A stretch of DNA of 64,000 nucleotides from Caprimulgus europaeus (taxonomy: Eukaryota > Chordata > Aves > Caprimulgiformes > Caprimulgidae), in contig OU015532.1 of the NCBI GenBank assembly GCA_907165065.1, forward strand, positions 37,118,339 through 37,182,338. Reading direction: 5' to 3'. Shown here piece after piece: positions 49,619-61,210 of the stretch. Position 1 is the stretch's first letter, and each line of letters opens with the position of its first letter. The translations under genes were made by a program, and so were the position numbers. The notes below the pieces were generated by a model, which was not told the DNA's origin, searched no databases, and worked only from the letters and a program-made list of their open reading frames with translations.

Positions 49619-52600
49619 TTGTTTCTTTTAATCAGATTTATTGTGATTACATTCCCTTTGTTTTATAATTACAGAATGATTAAATTTATCCAATATTTTT
49701 TGAATTTCTGCCTTTTTTTGAAGGTAAAGGCAATTTTGACAGTGAAATTCAACGCTGCCTCCACTGAGTCCCAGCCAGGAGGAGTTGTCTTGCATCTCTT
49801 ATATTACATCAATAGCAATTGCCACATTCACTTCAACAGAAACAGGATTTTAAAAATTATTTTGAAATTATATATGTAACCTTTTTGAGTTGTATTATAC
49901 AAAATACAGGAATCAGTATCAACTGAGATATTTTCCTATAAAAGAAATTCGAAAAATTCGGGAAGAGAGTTAAATAGAAATATGGACACAATGTTCAGCT
50001 GGAAAGGAATATTTAGTCCAATTGCCTTACTCATTACTAGTCATTTGTAAGTTTTGAAAACAATTAGTTATTCAACTCCTGAAGGTGTGTCTTTTTAGGA
50101 ACCAAAATTACAAATCTATAAAGAACGCCCTGTTTTTAGATTCTTTTCTTTAGAGTCATTGTTTTCATTTGCTGTTTTTTTAATCAATCCACTACAAATA
50201 GTGTGGTATGTCTGTATAAACTTACACACTTAACTTCTGGCTTTCTTCCATGTAATAAACTGCGTTTGCCGAGGAAGGATGACCTAGATTATGAAACCCA
50301 GGGGCTGCTTTTTGTATAAGGACGCTGTGTGCAATTTTGAACTTGTGATCAAGGTAAAAACCTCAAGAAGTTAATGAAGAGAGAATTAATCTTCCCTCAT
50401 ACTCACTGGATAGAGATCACAGACTTCAGGTTTTGAGGAGACAGAATAAAAAAGATTTTTGCTGCCAGTGGCCATAAGGCTGAAATGCTTTTATTCTCTA
50501 GAGAGGCAGAACTCATCTGCAGCTTCCCCTCATTTAAACTCAAGACACTTCAGTTTCCTGTTTAGTTTGTATCTAAGTGGATTTTCTTTTAGATTGAAGA
50601 TAGTTGTTTGTGTATTCTTTGCTGAGGGTTATTATTTTTTCCTTTAGCAGCTGGCTTGGGAATTGCCTGAACACTGTTGCTTTATTGAAAAGGATTATGT
50701 GCTACCTTGGCTAGGGCATCCCAGAGGAAGCAGATACTATATAAAATCAAAACATAGTGTCTCCAGGTTGTTACTCGCTGAGTCTTTTAGCAGTGATCTA
50801 CTTGAAGTTACCTTGTGGGAAAACAAATTTTTAGTGGCTCTTAATCTCTGCAGCACCACTGGCAATGACAGAACATGGAGAGTCTGTGTTCGTTTTAGTG
50901 GGACAATCATGGTGAATCTTGAAGTCTGGCACCCAACTAGTGATGTTGATACTTTTTCCTTTTTTTTTAAATTGATTGGATTGATGTCCTCTATCAATTT
51001 GTAGACCAGCTCAAGTGAGTATTTACATTCCCTTTGTGGCCTTAAGCTTTTTCTCACTGCAGTGAAGCAACTCTGAGACTATCTAAAATTTTTCTGAGGA
51101 CATAAGTCTTCAAATTTGCCCTGGAATTCCTGGTGGAACCAGGAAGACACCATTAACTAAACTGGCTGACATTACCTGGCTGCAAGAAAAGAAACTGTAC
51201 TCCTTATAAATCAAGTTAAAGCCTCTCATGCCTGTTGCTGTGTCACTTCTATTTGATTTTTCTAGTGTATTAGCTCTTTTAAGCTCTGTGTTTCTTTTCT
51301 AGAAGAGAAAAAACTTCCCTGTAGAATCCTGTTTTCATAACTCATGTAGCCATTTCTTATGGAAGCTTTGTAGATAGGAATGTTCTTGTGACAAACTAAC
51401 ATTTGCTTGTATTATTATACTTTACACACCTTGTAATTGTCAGCAACAGCTCCAAGCAGGCCAGCAGTAGGAAAGGAATCCTACAAAACTGAAGAGAAAT
51501 ATGGAGAGAAGCTCACACAATCTATTTAACGTCTAAGCAAGTGCTATCACACAAGTTCCATACAAGAAAATAACCCTCTCTTCATAAGTAAGGTACTCTA
51601 TTGCTAGAAAAAAATTGTCATCCTCTCTTGGATTGCCTAAGTTTGTTTTAATAGATCAGAACTAACATTTTATTGTGTTTCTGCGTATACACTGAGGAAA
51701 AAAGAAAGAGGACATAAGCACATGAGGCTAAAAGAACAGGAGACAGAAGAAAGAAAACTGACCCGAGTCCTTTTGAGAATTGAAAGTTCACTACTGAGCC
51801 TGGTACATTGACCCAGATGTAGAGAGCTACAGATTATAAACCTGGTTTCTCAAAAAGCATGCCTCTCTAATCCCCTGCATCCGCCGAGGGCCTCTTAGTA
51901 TTGTTGTAAAAGGTCTGTTTTCCAGAGTGATTTGATTCCCATAGCCATGGGCAAAGGCACCCGAGTAGCTCTTGTTTGATTAAAAAGCTGAATTGTTTGC
52001 TGGTGACTGTAAACACAAACAGCTGCTTTCTTAAACCACACCAAAATGAGAGCCAGATTGGTACTTCTGTTGCAGGACAGAGTTTTAAACAACTCACTAG
52101 CTATGTGGGGATATTTTCTTTGAGAAAATAATTGAGATGGATGTTAATAAATGCAGAATAAAATGTGTGTGTATTTAGCTCGCCTTCACTCTGCCCTATA
52201 TATTTTTGATGCAGACTGATCCTCCAGTCTTAGAGCAGAACAAAAGCAACTTAGCTTGCTTCAGGTGGTAATATTTACAGGGACTTGAAAATACAACCAA
52301 GAAGAACAACCTTCCAGGATCAGCCAGTGCTGCCTATTTTCTGTTTGGCAGTGACCTTGTTTGCATTTGTCCAGGGAAAGAGAGAAGGTGTGGAGTTGGG
52401 GACCGTATGCTGGCCTTACTGCACTGAAGTGATCCTTCTTAGCTTGGTTTTGTTGATTTTATGGTCGTACTTTTCTATCCACAGAGTATGAGCAGCATAT
52501 AACTGTGCTCAGGGTAGTGGTCTCCTGGGTTTCAATGTTTAGATTTAATCTATTGTTCTTTGCAACCAGGTATTCTGAATGTTATGAACTGCCTTTCAGG

Positions 52601-54777
52601 CAGTTTGTCCTTAGCAAATACTGTTTCATAGGCTGTGAAGTCATTTTAATTAACTTTGTCACGTGTAGGTGCTTATTGAAAGGACCATCAGCAAGATAAA
52701 TAGGAAACATGAGACAATTCCCTACCTGAGACTGCTAAAACCAAAACCCTGTGAACAATCCTGTTTAATAGTTTACTACTTTCCGTCCGTGTGGTTTGTT
52801 TTCGTTTCACTGTGAATGGAGAGTGAAAACCAGTTGCGTAATTATTGTTTGCCAAGAACAGGGAACATGAAAAGCAGTACATAAAGCCAAGTTTTGTTTA
52901 GGAAGTTTAACTTCCCATTTCTCAGACGCTAACTCAGACCGCTTTACCATGACTGGGTTCCCAAGCTTTCAGAGGCAGGCCATGTATGGAGTGACACACC
53001 TTTATTACATATAGATAGTGCTTACCTATGCACACAGGTCCTTCTCAGAAGGATTATGAAATGACTTCTGGATAGTTAGGTCTGTTGACGGCTCTTCCAG
53101 CTTTTTACCTTCCTTGTTAGTTGACTCTGTGTCCTGGGAAGCATTTTACTAATTTTCATCCAAGTTTTGTTGAGTTGAATGTGTTTAGCTCTTGAGCAGC
53201 TATAAGGGCAATGCTTCTTTCCCCATCTCCGTTTTTCACTTTGCAGTGGAACCTGTGGGTTATAACTACCGCAGAGCTGTCTTTCTGCCGAGTCCCCTTT
53301 CATGTGCACTGGGGATAATGCCGCTTTTCTAGAGAGACCACGAGATTTGATTCATTGATGTTGTAAGAACTGTCAAAATCTTGTTCCAGAAGCAGAAAAT
53401 TTTGTTGACACTGGAAAGAGAGGTGGCTAGAGCTGTAGTCTGGGGTCCAGCTGTTCCAGGGGTATTTCTGTCAACTAAGAAGTGATTCAGAACCTTATCC
53501 TGAGCTGTTTTTATGAACGTAAATAATTGAGAACAGTTTTTGTTTAGCTCTGGGTATTTCCTGAGTGCATTTGCAAGTCAGATATCATAGTGCTGGGATT
53601 AAAAGCCTGGCTCCAGCTTGAAATGTGTTAAAACAAAATAACCGAAGAGAATTTATCGTGGAAAGGTATATTAAAATTTTGAGTGTTCATATTGCAGTTA
53701 GTATAGCTGTTAGTAATGCAGCTGTATGCTTTTTAATTAAAAATACCATGTATCTTAGCGTTGTCTAAGGTGTAAAAAAAATTGCCCTGCATATGCAATT
53801 ATGTCCATGCACTACCAAAGTCTCTAAGCATCTCCTATATATTTAAATACAGAAATGATAGTACTCTCTTCTTTTTCAGCCTGTGAAGAAGCTAGTTCAA
53901 AGGTTGTTTGCTGCATTAACTTTCTGGTGTCATGGTTAGAGGTTTTCAAGAAGTTCAGGGAAAGCTAAGTTGAATGTTGCTTCTAGTTTTGAACATAGTT
54001 ATACCCACGCTATTCTCCTTTGGTCCAGGAGAGAGTTCCCTTCCTGGTGTAGCCAGGAGCATCCTCTTTAGTGCTGGTGGCCTAGTCTGACTGTAGGCAC
54101 TGCAGAGAGATGATTACTCACATCGTCTTGACTGATCTCTGAATACCAAGCCAGAAGTCTTGAACCAGATGCTGAGTGGAAAACACAGTTTTGTGTTAAT
54201 GAGTTAAGAGAAATTTATATTCCCAAACCAATGGACTTCAAAAAAATGCTAGACCACTTCTTGGTAAAATCAGTAATTGAGCCTGCAGGTCACAATACCA
54301 GCCTTGCTCTCCAGAGTAGTGTTGAATATAATAGAGGACAGTCTTCTGTTTAGGTGAAAAAGACTAAAGATTGATCAAATGACTGGAAGGACGGTTATGA
54401 GGTGCAAGCAAAAAAGGAAAAGAAGACCAGAAAGAATAAATGAGGGTGTTTTGTATTCAGAGTTGCTCAGCAGGCTTTGGGAAGTGCATGTGCTTGGGTA
54501 CTCACTTTTTGCTGGAGCATCTCTCATAACCAGAAACTCAGTAATGAACATGGCATAAGCATCAGTTATAGATACTTTTTCCTTTGAGTGCTACACTCAT
54601 CCTTCTTTCTCTCCTTTTTCCTCAGTGCTTCATTTACTTCTTTGTTGGTTTCTCTGTTGTTTGATCCCTGTCTACCCTTCTTCCAAGTGAAGCAGGATTT
54701 TTTTTGTTCCCTATTAATGGTACAAAAAAGTACAAATCAAAATCAGGAGGTCTGGAGTACACCTTCAACCACTGAGC
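49619..54777 (+). other. RAD51B: Downstream RAD51B intron, no gene seen
   Basis: AT-rich non-coding sequence. The stretch 51870-52060 has a complex, low-repeat texture, but nothing can be assigned to it. No transposon recognised. Confidence 0.5.
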
Positions 54778-55239
54778 TCACGTAACCAACCCGGCAGCCA
54801 GGTGGGAAAACCTCCTGTGCTGGTGAGAAAGGGTGTCTTGCTCTTTCCTTTGAGATTCCAGTTCAGTTGCTGACTGGGCTGCAGCAGGAGCTGAAGGCAT
54901 GAGAAACACCTCTGTGTTGTGTGCAGGACTGGCACGGTGGGGATCTCGCTGGAAGATGGGACAGGGAGGACGCTGGCCCTCCCACAAAACCGCTTCCCCT
55001 CCTCCTGCCTTTTCTTTCGCAGTTGCACACAGTGCTGTGGCTCGGAGGTCATTTGTTTCCCACAGCTTCACAGAACACTGTAGCAGAAAGGGAGACAATG
55101 GTCCCTTACAAGGGGCGTTGTGAGGCCTTCTTTCATCTCTAATAAGCCCCTTCACTTGCACCATGAAGCCCGTTGTGTGTGTGTGCGCGTGTGCAGTCCC
55201 AGTGTGAACCACTCTGCAGCTTCCATTGATGTAAAGCAT
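54778..55239 (-). other. GC-richer intronic segment with a 153-codon open frame, coding status doubtful
   Basis: A minus-strand frame stays open for 153 codons (55239 down to 54778) and is overlapped by further open frames on both strands. Composition is GC-richer than the flanks, and the GT microsatellite at 55173-55194 gives its His-Thr-rich part. The product has no domain I recognise. Most likely it is non-coding. Confidence 0.2.
55173..55194. repeat. (GT)n microsatellite with CG interruptions
   Basis: The run GTTGTGTGTGTGTGCGCGTG is followed by TGC. It alternates purine and pyrimidine and is short. Confidence 0.8.
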
Positions 55240-58200
55240 CCAGGTTTTTTGTTTTGTTTTTCAAATGGGCAGCTCCTGGCATGTTCCAGCCTGAGGTGGG
55301 TTTTCTGTTCAGCACAAGCAGATGAGGAGACATCCCTTCTCCTTTTCACATAGCTATTAAAATCCAGGGCCCATCTGGTCAATGGCAGTCAGCAGAAAGA
55401 CTGAACTCAGAAAGCAAGGAGAGGAGGAGGGCAACTATCTTTAGCTCCTCTACCTCTTGCCCTGCTTGGGCACGTTTGCGGACTGAGAGTGAGAGCAACC
55501 ACCTTGGCAAAGCAACTGACTGGCCCATCACAGAATTTGCAAGCAGAGGTGCAATTCAAAAACTTATTTCCTTCATTACTCTGCTATAATGAGCAGGAAA
55601 GGGAATAAACAGCATAATGACATTTCAAGGTGCAGGAGTTCAGAGCAGTGGTCAGTATAGTCTGGGATACCATTTTTACTGGTGTCTTCTGCCTGGTCCT
55701 TTGAAATCCCACTCCTTGGGCCACCGTGTAAGTCTGGAGAGCTTTCCTTCTTACATCAAGTAGGAAATTTTTAGCTGCCTTCTGTGCAACAGTGAGTTTG
55801 TGCTCCAAGGCAGGAAACTGGATCTCTCCTTTCTTGGTAGGCTCAGAGTAAGAACGTAGGTTGATGCTGGTCAAGAACTTTTTCCTACTGTCTGTCCCAT
55901 TTCAAAGCCCGTATTTAGCCTGGATTGCCTCTTGCTACAGCTGATTTGAATGTCTCTCTGCAAGGCTCCCTTCAAGCTCAGTGTAGGCTTATTTTAGGAA
56001 ATGGCTTTGGTAGTCCAGGTCCACTAAGGCTTTGTGTCTTTCTCATTACTGTATCCAGTTCCTTTTGTACACAGTTTTACTTCAGCAAGGGAAACAAAAT
56101 CCTTCTTTTCAGTTGTTTGGGTGACTGTTGCTGTTCTTGGCTACTTAGCATCATGCAGCCCTAGATCCCAGACAGTGCAAATGGTCAGTTAGAGATTTCT
56201 TGGCATTTGTAAGTTCTCCTGCTGAGGGTCCAGTGTACAAACCCATTTTCTAGCACTATCCAGATGGGAATAAACTTTTTTTGGAGCTTCCAAAGGTACG
56301 AGGAAGAGCAAGCAAGTGTTAAATTGCCCTCAGAACAATGTTTAGTTCATTTGATCAGCACATGCTTTGCTTTGGCAACTGGGAATTTTAGGGAAAAATA
56401 CAGCTTAAACTTCACTGAAAAAGAAGAAAGGGACAGTCTTTGGGGAAAGGATGTCTTCCTGCCATCTCATAAGAATGAGTGTCCATCACTAGTTACCTTC
56501 AGACAGGTACAGGACACTGATTGTTGGATAGATGAAGGTAGCATGCATAACTATAGATATGTTTGCATGTCTTCTGTTTTGGTGGATGTTGGATGAGGAT
56601 AAGGTGCAACAGCTGAATGAGAGTGAGCTGGAGGAGAGGTGCTCTCTCTAAGACAAATGATACTTTTCTGAGTTCTCCAAACATATTTTCAGCTGCCCTG
56701 GATATGTGAGTAAGATGCCACAGTAAATGGATTGTAACTTGTTGTCTAGTTTCACTGTGGTACCTGTAAATATCCCCCTTTCTTCTGCTCAAATACTGTT
56801 GCATAACTTCTTGCAGCAAGTGTTGTCTCATGGAACATACCACTTGACCTTTTTGCTTGCCTGAGCAGCAAATGAGCTTTTTTCAGATGATGGAAATATA
56901 GTATCTTCATTAAGTGATGCTGCTATGGCAGGCTTCTAGTTACTTCACAGCTAAACTGCTTATGAACTTGAAGCATGAACCTCTTTAACAGAAGGATAAA
57001 AAAAATTACAATAAACCCCCTGTCTTTCAAATCTATTGACAGCTGGGGTTGCAGAGCTCAGCTAATAGGGATTTTAAATTGCTATGGCTATACCATTTTT
57101 CTTCCAGTGTAAAAGACCCAGCAAGTCTCATGCAGGCTGAGAGCATGGACTACTTCTCTGGCAGGCATTGGCACGTCAGCCTGACCTGTCTGTATGTTTG
57201 CAAAACAAAAAGAGTAGATAACTAGATTTAATATTGCCTCTAAAATGTGAAATAATAATTAAAAAAAATCCCAGTAATAGTGAGATTTAGATTCAGTAAA
57301 TCAGTAAAAAGCAACTAATTGGTTGCATTAGACCCTGCCTGGACTGTCTGATGTTTCTAATGTAGCCTCCATTAAGTCAGAATCTAAGTGGATCTCCTCT
57401 TGGTTTTGACAGATACTGTCCTCTTCCATGGCCTTGTTGGAATCATACAGAGTTGTTGGCAGAACAGCATTTTATGGCAATGAACTTGTTTAAAAGGGCA
57501 ATTCTCAGGGCTGAGTAATTAAATCACCACTTTACTGTTCTGTGGCTTCTTGAAAGTGTGTAAGGAGATGATTAATAAAATCAGGATGTAAGCAGATGTC
57601 AGGCAGCCTCCAACTGTAACATTTTACTCACAGGAGCATTGGGTCAAAAAACAGGTTTCTTCTGAGTTCTGGAGGGCTCTTTTTTTGCCTGTATGGAGAG
57701 CTGGATGCATTGGGCTTGTCTGGTGTTCAGGCTGAGTCCTTGGGTGTATGGGTGAAGTCCATATAGTGAAAGTGTGAGGTGCTTCTGTGAACTAGCAGGC
57801 CAGAACATCCAGAAGTGGGGAAAGATTAACGGTATTTTGTTTTCAAATTCTGATAGGTGAAATAGACCTGAGGAAAGGTTTTTAATCATTTTACCAGAAA
57901 GAACAAGCATCCCATCTGGGAAAATAGATTATTGTTTGCTTTTTAGATGAAATGGGAAGTAGTCTTGAAACTGGAGGATCTCTTGTTTGTCTTTATGGAG
58001 TAGTATTTAGCAACAATGTACTAGGGCTTCCAATTGATCTTCACAACCCTGTTAAAGCAGAGAAAGATCTTTCTCCAGCATTCACAGCTGATAAAGGAGG
58101 ACTACAAAAACCTCCACAGGATTTTACAGAACATAATCAGTACAGTGTAATAAAAAATTATCAGAAACTTATAAAAAGCTAGTGTAGTTTATGGAGTACA

Positions 58201-58696
58201 GGTGCAGTACATCAGCATGTGACTGTTCTTTGTTATATGAAGTTTCAAGGGGTCTTTATCAGTTGTGCTTTTCAACTGGCATGCAGGCATCTTTTCCCCA
58301 GAAGGAAACCATAAGAGTTACTTAGAGCTGTCTATAAATTATGAAATCTCACCTGAGAGGCTTTTGGACTTTTTTTTTGAGGAGCTGAGAGATAAGAGAT
58401 GTGATGCCTTGTGGATCAGTACTCAGTTCATTTTTGCAGTATTATTGTTCTATCCCAGCCCAATTTTCAAATATTTCAGATATGCAGTATTTTAATATTT
58501 TAAAAAGGTTCTGTAAAGTCTATCCTGTGGCTTCCTCACACAACCCAGAGTGCAGGATGCTCATTGCTTGATGCTGTCCTGTCTCTTTCTCATGATGCTT
58601 TGCCATCTCCAGCCAGTTTGCCGTTCCCTGCTATCGCAGAGCTCTGCTCTCCCAGCCCTGCTCCACTTCCTGCCACTGGCCCCATTTCAGTCTTGG

Positions 58697-58740
58697 CTCC
58701 CCTCTCCCATTTTTTTCTCTCTCTTCCTCTCCCCTCTCTT
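58697..58740. repeat. Polypyrimidine tract
   Basis: Forty-four bases are pyrimidine except one A at 58709 (CTCCCCTCTCCC, then T7, then CT-rich). The 31 bases at 58710-58740 contain no purine. Such tracts can form triplex DNA or act as splicing decoys, but neither is shown here. Confidence 0.75.
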
Positions 58741-59639
58741 GCCATTGGCATATCTTCTTCCTTAAGCCATCCAAAAATAAAGCAAGTGGATGTCTGTGCA
58801 AAATACATATTCCTAGGTAATAACTGGCGATTAGCTATAGCATGGAGAGCAATGAGGTGTTCCCAGTGCAAAGGTATATGGTAATCTGAATCCTTTAAAA
58901 ACTTGATTACAAAGCGAGGGGAAAAAAATGAACCTGTTTTTAGTGAGAGGGCTTGAGATATACTTGGGGCAACAACTTAATCACTGAGCAGAGACTTAAT
59001 TTCTTTTTTCTCTTTATGTATTGGGCTGACATCTGCAGACAAACAAAGTTCTCCAGTTTGGGTGTTTTCCATCTCATCCATCCAACAGTCCCCTTCACGG
59101 AGGATGTGTTTATTCTGAGCAGGGTGCATGATTCATCACCCGTGGGAGATGAGGCAAGGTTTGGTGCTGATCTCGGACAATTTATCTCCCTCTTACCCCT
59201 GCTACGAATGTGTGAGGCAGTTTTGTACTAGGGAATTACATCACTGATAAAATCTTTTAAGGAGAACATCCACTGTGTAATAGAGAATTTTTGTCCTTGG
59301 GTAATGGTGAAGTCAATTTATTAAAAGCTGTTTTAAACAAGGCAGCAGGCACAATAGACACTGTCCTTACAGTGGAACCTCACTGAAGCTGATAAAAAGT
59401 AGTCTTGTCCTGGGTGTGGAAGAAAAGTGAAGGTACTGCTAAAGCATCTGAAAATTCAGTCACACTTCAAGTCCCCTGAGGCTGCTGTTCCTTTACCTCT
59501 GGGACCTAGCTACATAAGAAGAATCTAAACTGTAATTTTTTAAAGAAATGTAGCTCTTTACCTTGCAGAGAGAGTGGGAGGTAACTTTCTGCTGGGAAAA
59601 TTAACACAGGCAACAAATTTCCCTACTGTACTGGAGGAG

Positions 59640-59659
59640 GTGGGACTTACAAGTCCCAC
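59640..59659. repeat. Near-palindrome with two 9-bp arms
   Basis: GTGGGACTT (59640-59648), a two-base centre AC, and AAGTCCCAC (59651-59659). The arms are exact complements. It could be a dimeric protein-binding site, but no known motif was matched with confidence. Confidence 0.8.
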
Positions 59660-60549
59660 ACATGTATATTTGATGTGATGTTAATTAAATGAGGCATATA
59701 AAAAGAATGAAGAGTCGAGTCATTAACATTCCTGTCCGTTGTCCAGCACTGTCCAATATGAAAGGGAAATAGTTATAGCCAAGTTAATACACATTTATTT
59801 CAGTGGTACTTACTTCAGTGATTTGCTCAAGTGGAGAACATGTGTATCCAAAGCAATGCATTCTTCTGGGCCAGTGCTGAAATGGTGCATGTCCTCCACA
59901 GTGAGCCACTGCTGCTGGATATGCCAGCTTTAGCATGGAAAGCAGAACTGAGACACAAGAACCTTTGAAATTGTTTAAGAACTCATGCTAGCAAAAGGAA
60001 AGCATCAGGTTAATTCCATTAGTGTGGCAAGACTCCCATGTGGGTAAATAACCAAGACTGTGCGATGTGTTTGCCAGAAAACCCAAGAGGTACACAGAAT
60101 TTATTTGTGTGTTAGAATTCATTGCAAACTCAGTTAATCTAAGGGCTTATTATAACACACTTAGAGCAGTCTCTGATTTTATGGCTTTATTCGGTTGTGA
60201 TTGTATTCGGATGAAGCTGCATTTTTCAAAAGAACTTTGGTTTAGGTTTTCCAGGATTTTTTTTGTATCTGTTACAAACAAACTTTGGGTGAGAATATAT
60301 AAAATCTGAAATATTTCTTTATCTGCTTACAGATGAGATTAAGGATGGAGCTGTGAAAGAAATTTATTTGAAAAAAAATCTTAAAATTTAAAGCAGTAAA
60401 GGATTAACATAGTTACAGAGAATCATAGTTAGTAGCTGATTGTTTTTAGAAAATAAAGATTCAAGAACCACGATGTGAATACTAGTGCTGTTTTGGAAGA
60501 AAACAAGAGTTGATATTTTCCACTGATGTATCTCATTTATGTAGAGTAG

Positions 60550-61210
60550 ACTAGACTATTTCAGTTGGAAGGGACCTGCAATGATCAGCTAGTCCAACTG
60601 CCTGACCAATTCAGGGCTGATCAAGTTCAAGTGTGTTGTTAAGGGCATTGTCCAAATGTCTCTTACACACTGACAGGCTTGGGGCACTGACCACCTCTCT
60701 AGGAAGCCTGTTCCAGTGTTTGACCAGACTAAACCTCCCCTGGCACAGCTCTGAACAGTTCCCACACGTCCTGTCACTGGATACCTGGGAGAAAAGCTCA
60801 GCACCTCCCTCTTCACTTTTGTTGCCTTTCTCTGGACACATTCAAGGACCTTCACGTGCTTCTTAAACCGTGGGGCCCAGAACTGCACGCAGAGCTCAAG
60901 GTGAGGCTGCACCAAGGCTGAATACAGCAGATTAATCACCCATCACATCTCCTACAAGGCATTCTCTGTTCACAAAGAACAGGTCCAGCAGGGCTCCTTC
61001 CCTAGTTGGTTCACTCACCAGTTGTGTCAGGAGAAGTGTGTGCCCTGTCCTTCAGCCAGTTCTTCACCCAGCACATTGTAAACCCCTTCTAAACAACTTG
61101 TCCAGAACAATACTGTGAGGGACAGTATCAGAAGCCTTACCAAATTCCAGAAAAACTGCAGCCACTGCCTTCCCTTCACCCAGTAGGCAGGTGATTTCTG
61201 TGCCTGTTAC
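60550..61210 (-). pseudogene. CR1 LINE fragment with internally rearranged ORF2
   Basis: On the minus strand the fragment ends (60550-60600) with the CR1 3' region, whose complement reads TTTCAGTTGGAAGGGACCTG and AGCTAGTCCAACTGCC. Going upstream, 60600-60939 encodes the ORF2 C-terminal part (INLLYSALVQPHLELCVQFW, HVKVLECVQRKATK, HWNRLPREVVSAPSLSVCKR). Next, 60945-61040 encodes an endonuclease segment (SEPTREGALLDLFFVNREC, LVGDVM). Finally 61040-61200 encodes reverse-transcriptase motif A (LLGEGKAV, VFLEFGKASDTVPHSIVL, then WVKNWLKDRA). Endonuclease normally precedes the RT, so the order is scrambled, and the RT segment with the catalytic FADD box is missing. The usual Phe of motif A (AFDTV) is Ser here. 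The element is non-functional. The degenerate tail is hard to place, so the 3' limit may be up to about 15 bases off. Confidence 0.92.

Larger units (their letters stand above)
55240..60549 (+). other. RAD51B: Downstream RAD51B intron, no gene seen
   Basis: Contains the pyrimidine tract at 58697 and the near-palindrome at 59640. An ACAGAGAATCATAG string at 60414-60427 resembles an inverted CR1 octamer tail. It is separated from the CR1 at 60550 by about 120 bp of unrelated sequence, so its origin is unclear. Confidence 0.5.

Noticed and set aside
60633-60866. A 77-codon + strand frame
   Set aside because: Antisense shadow of the CR1 ORF2 C-terminal region.
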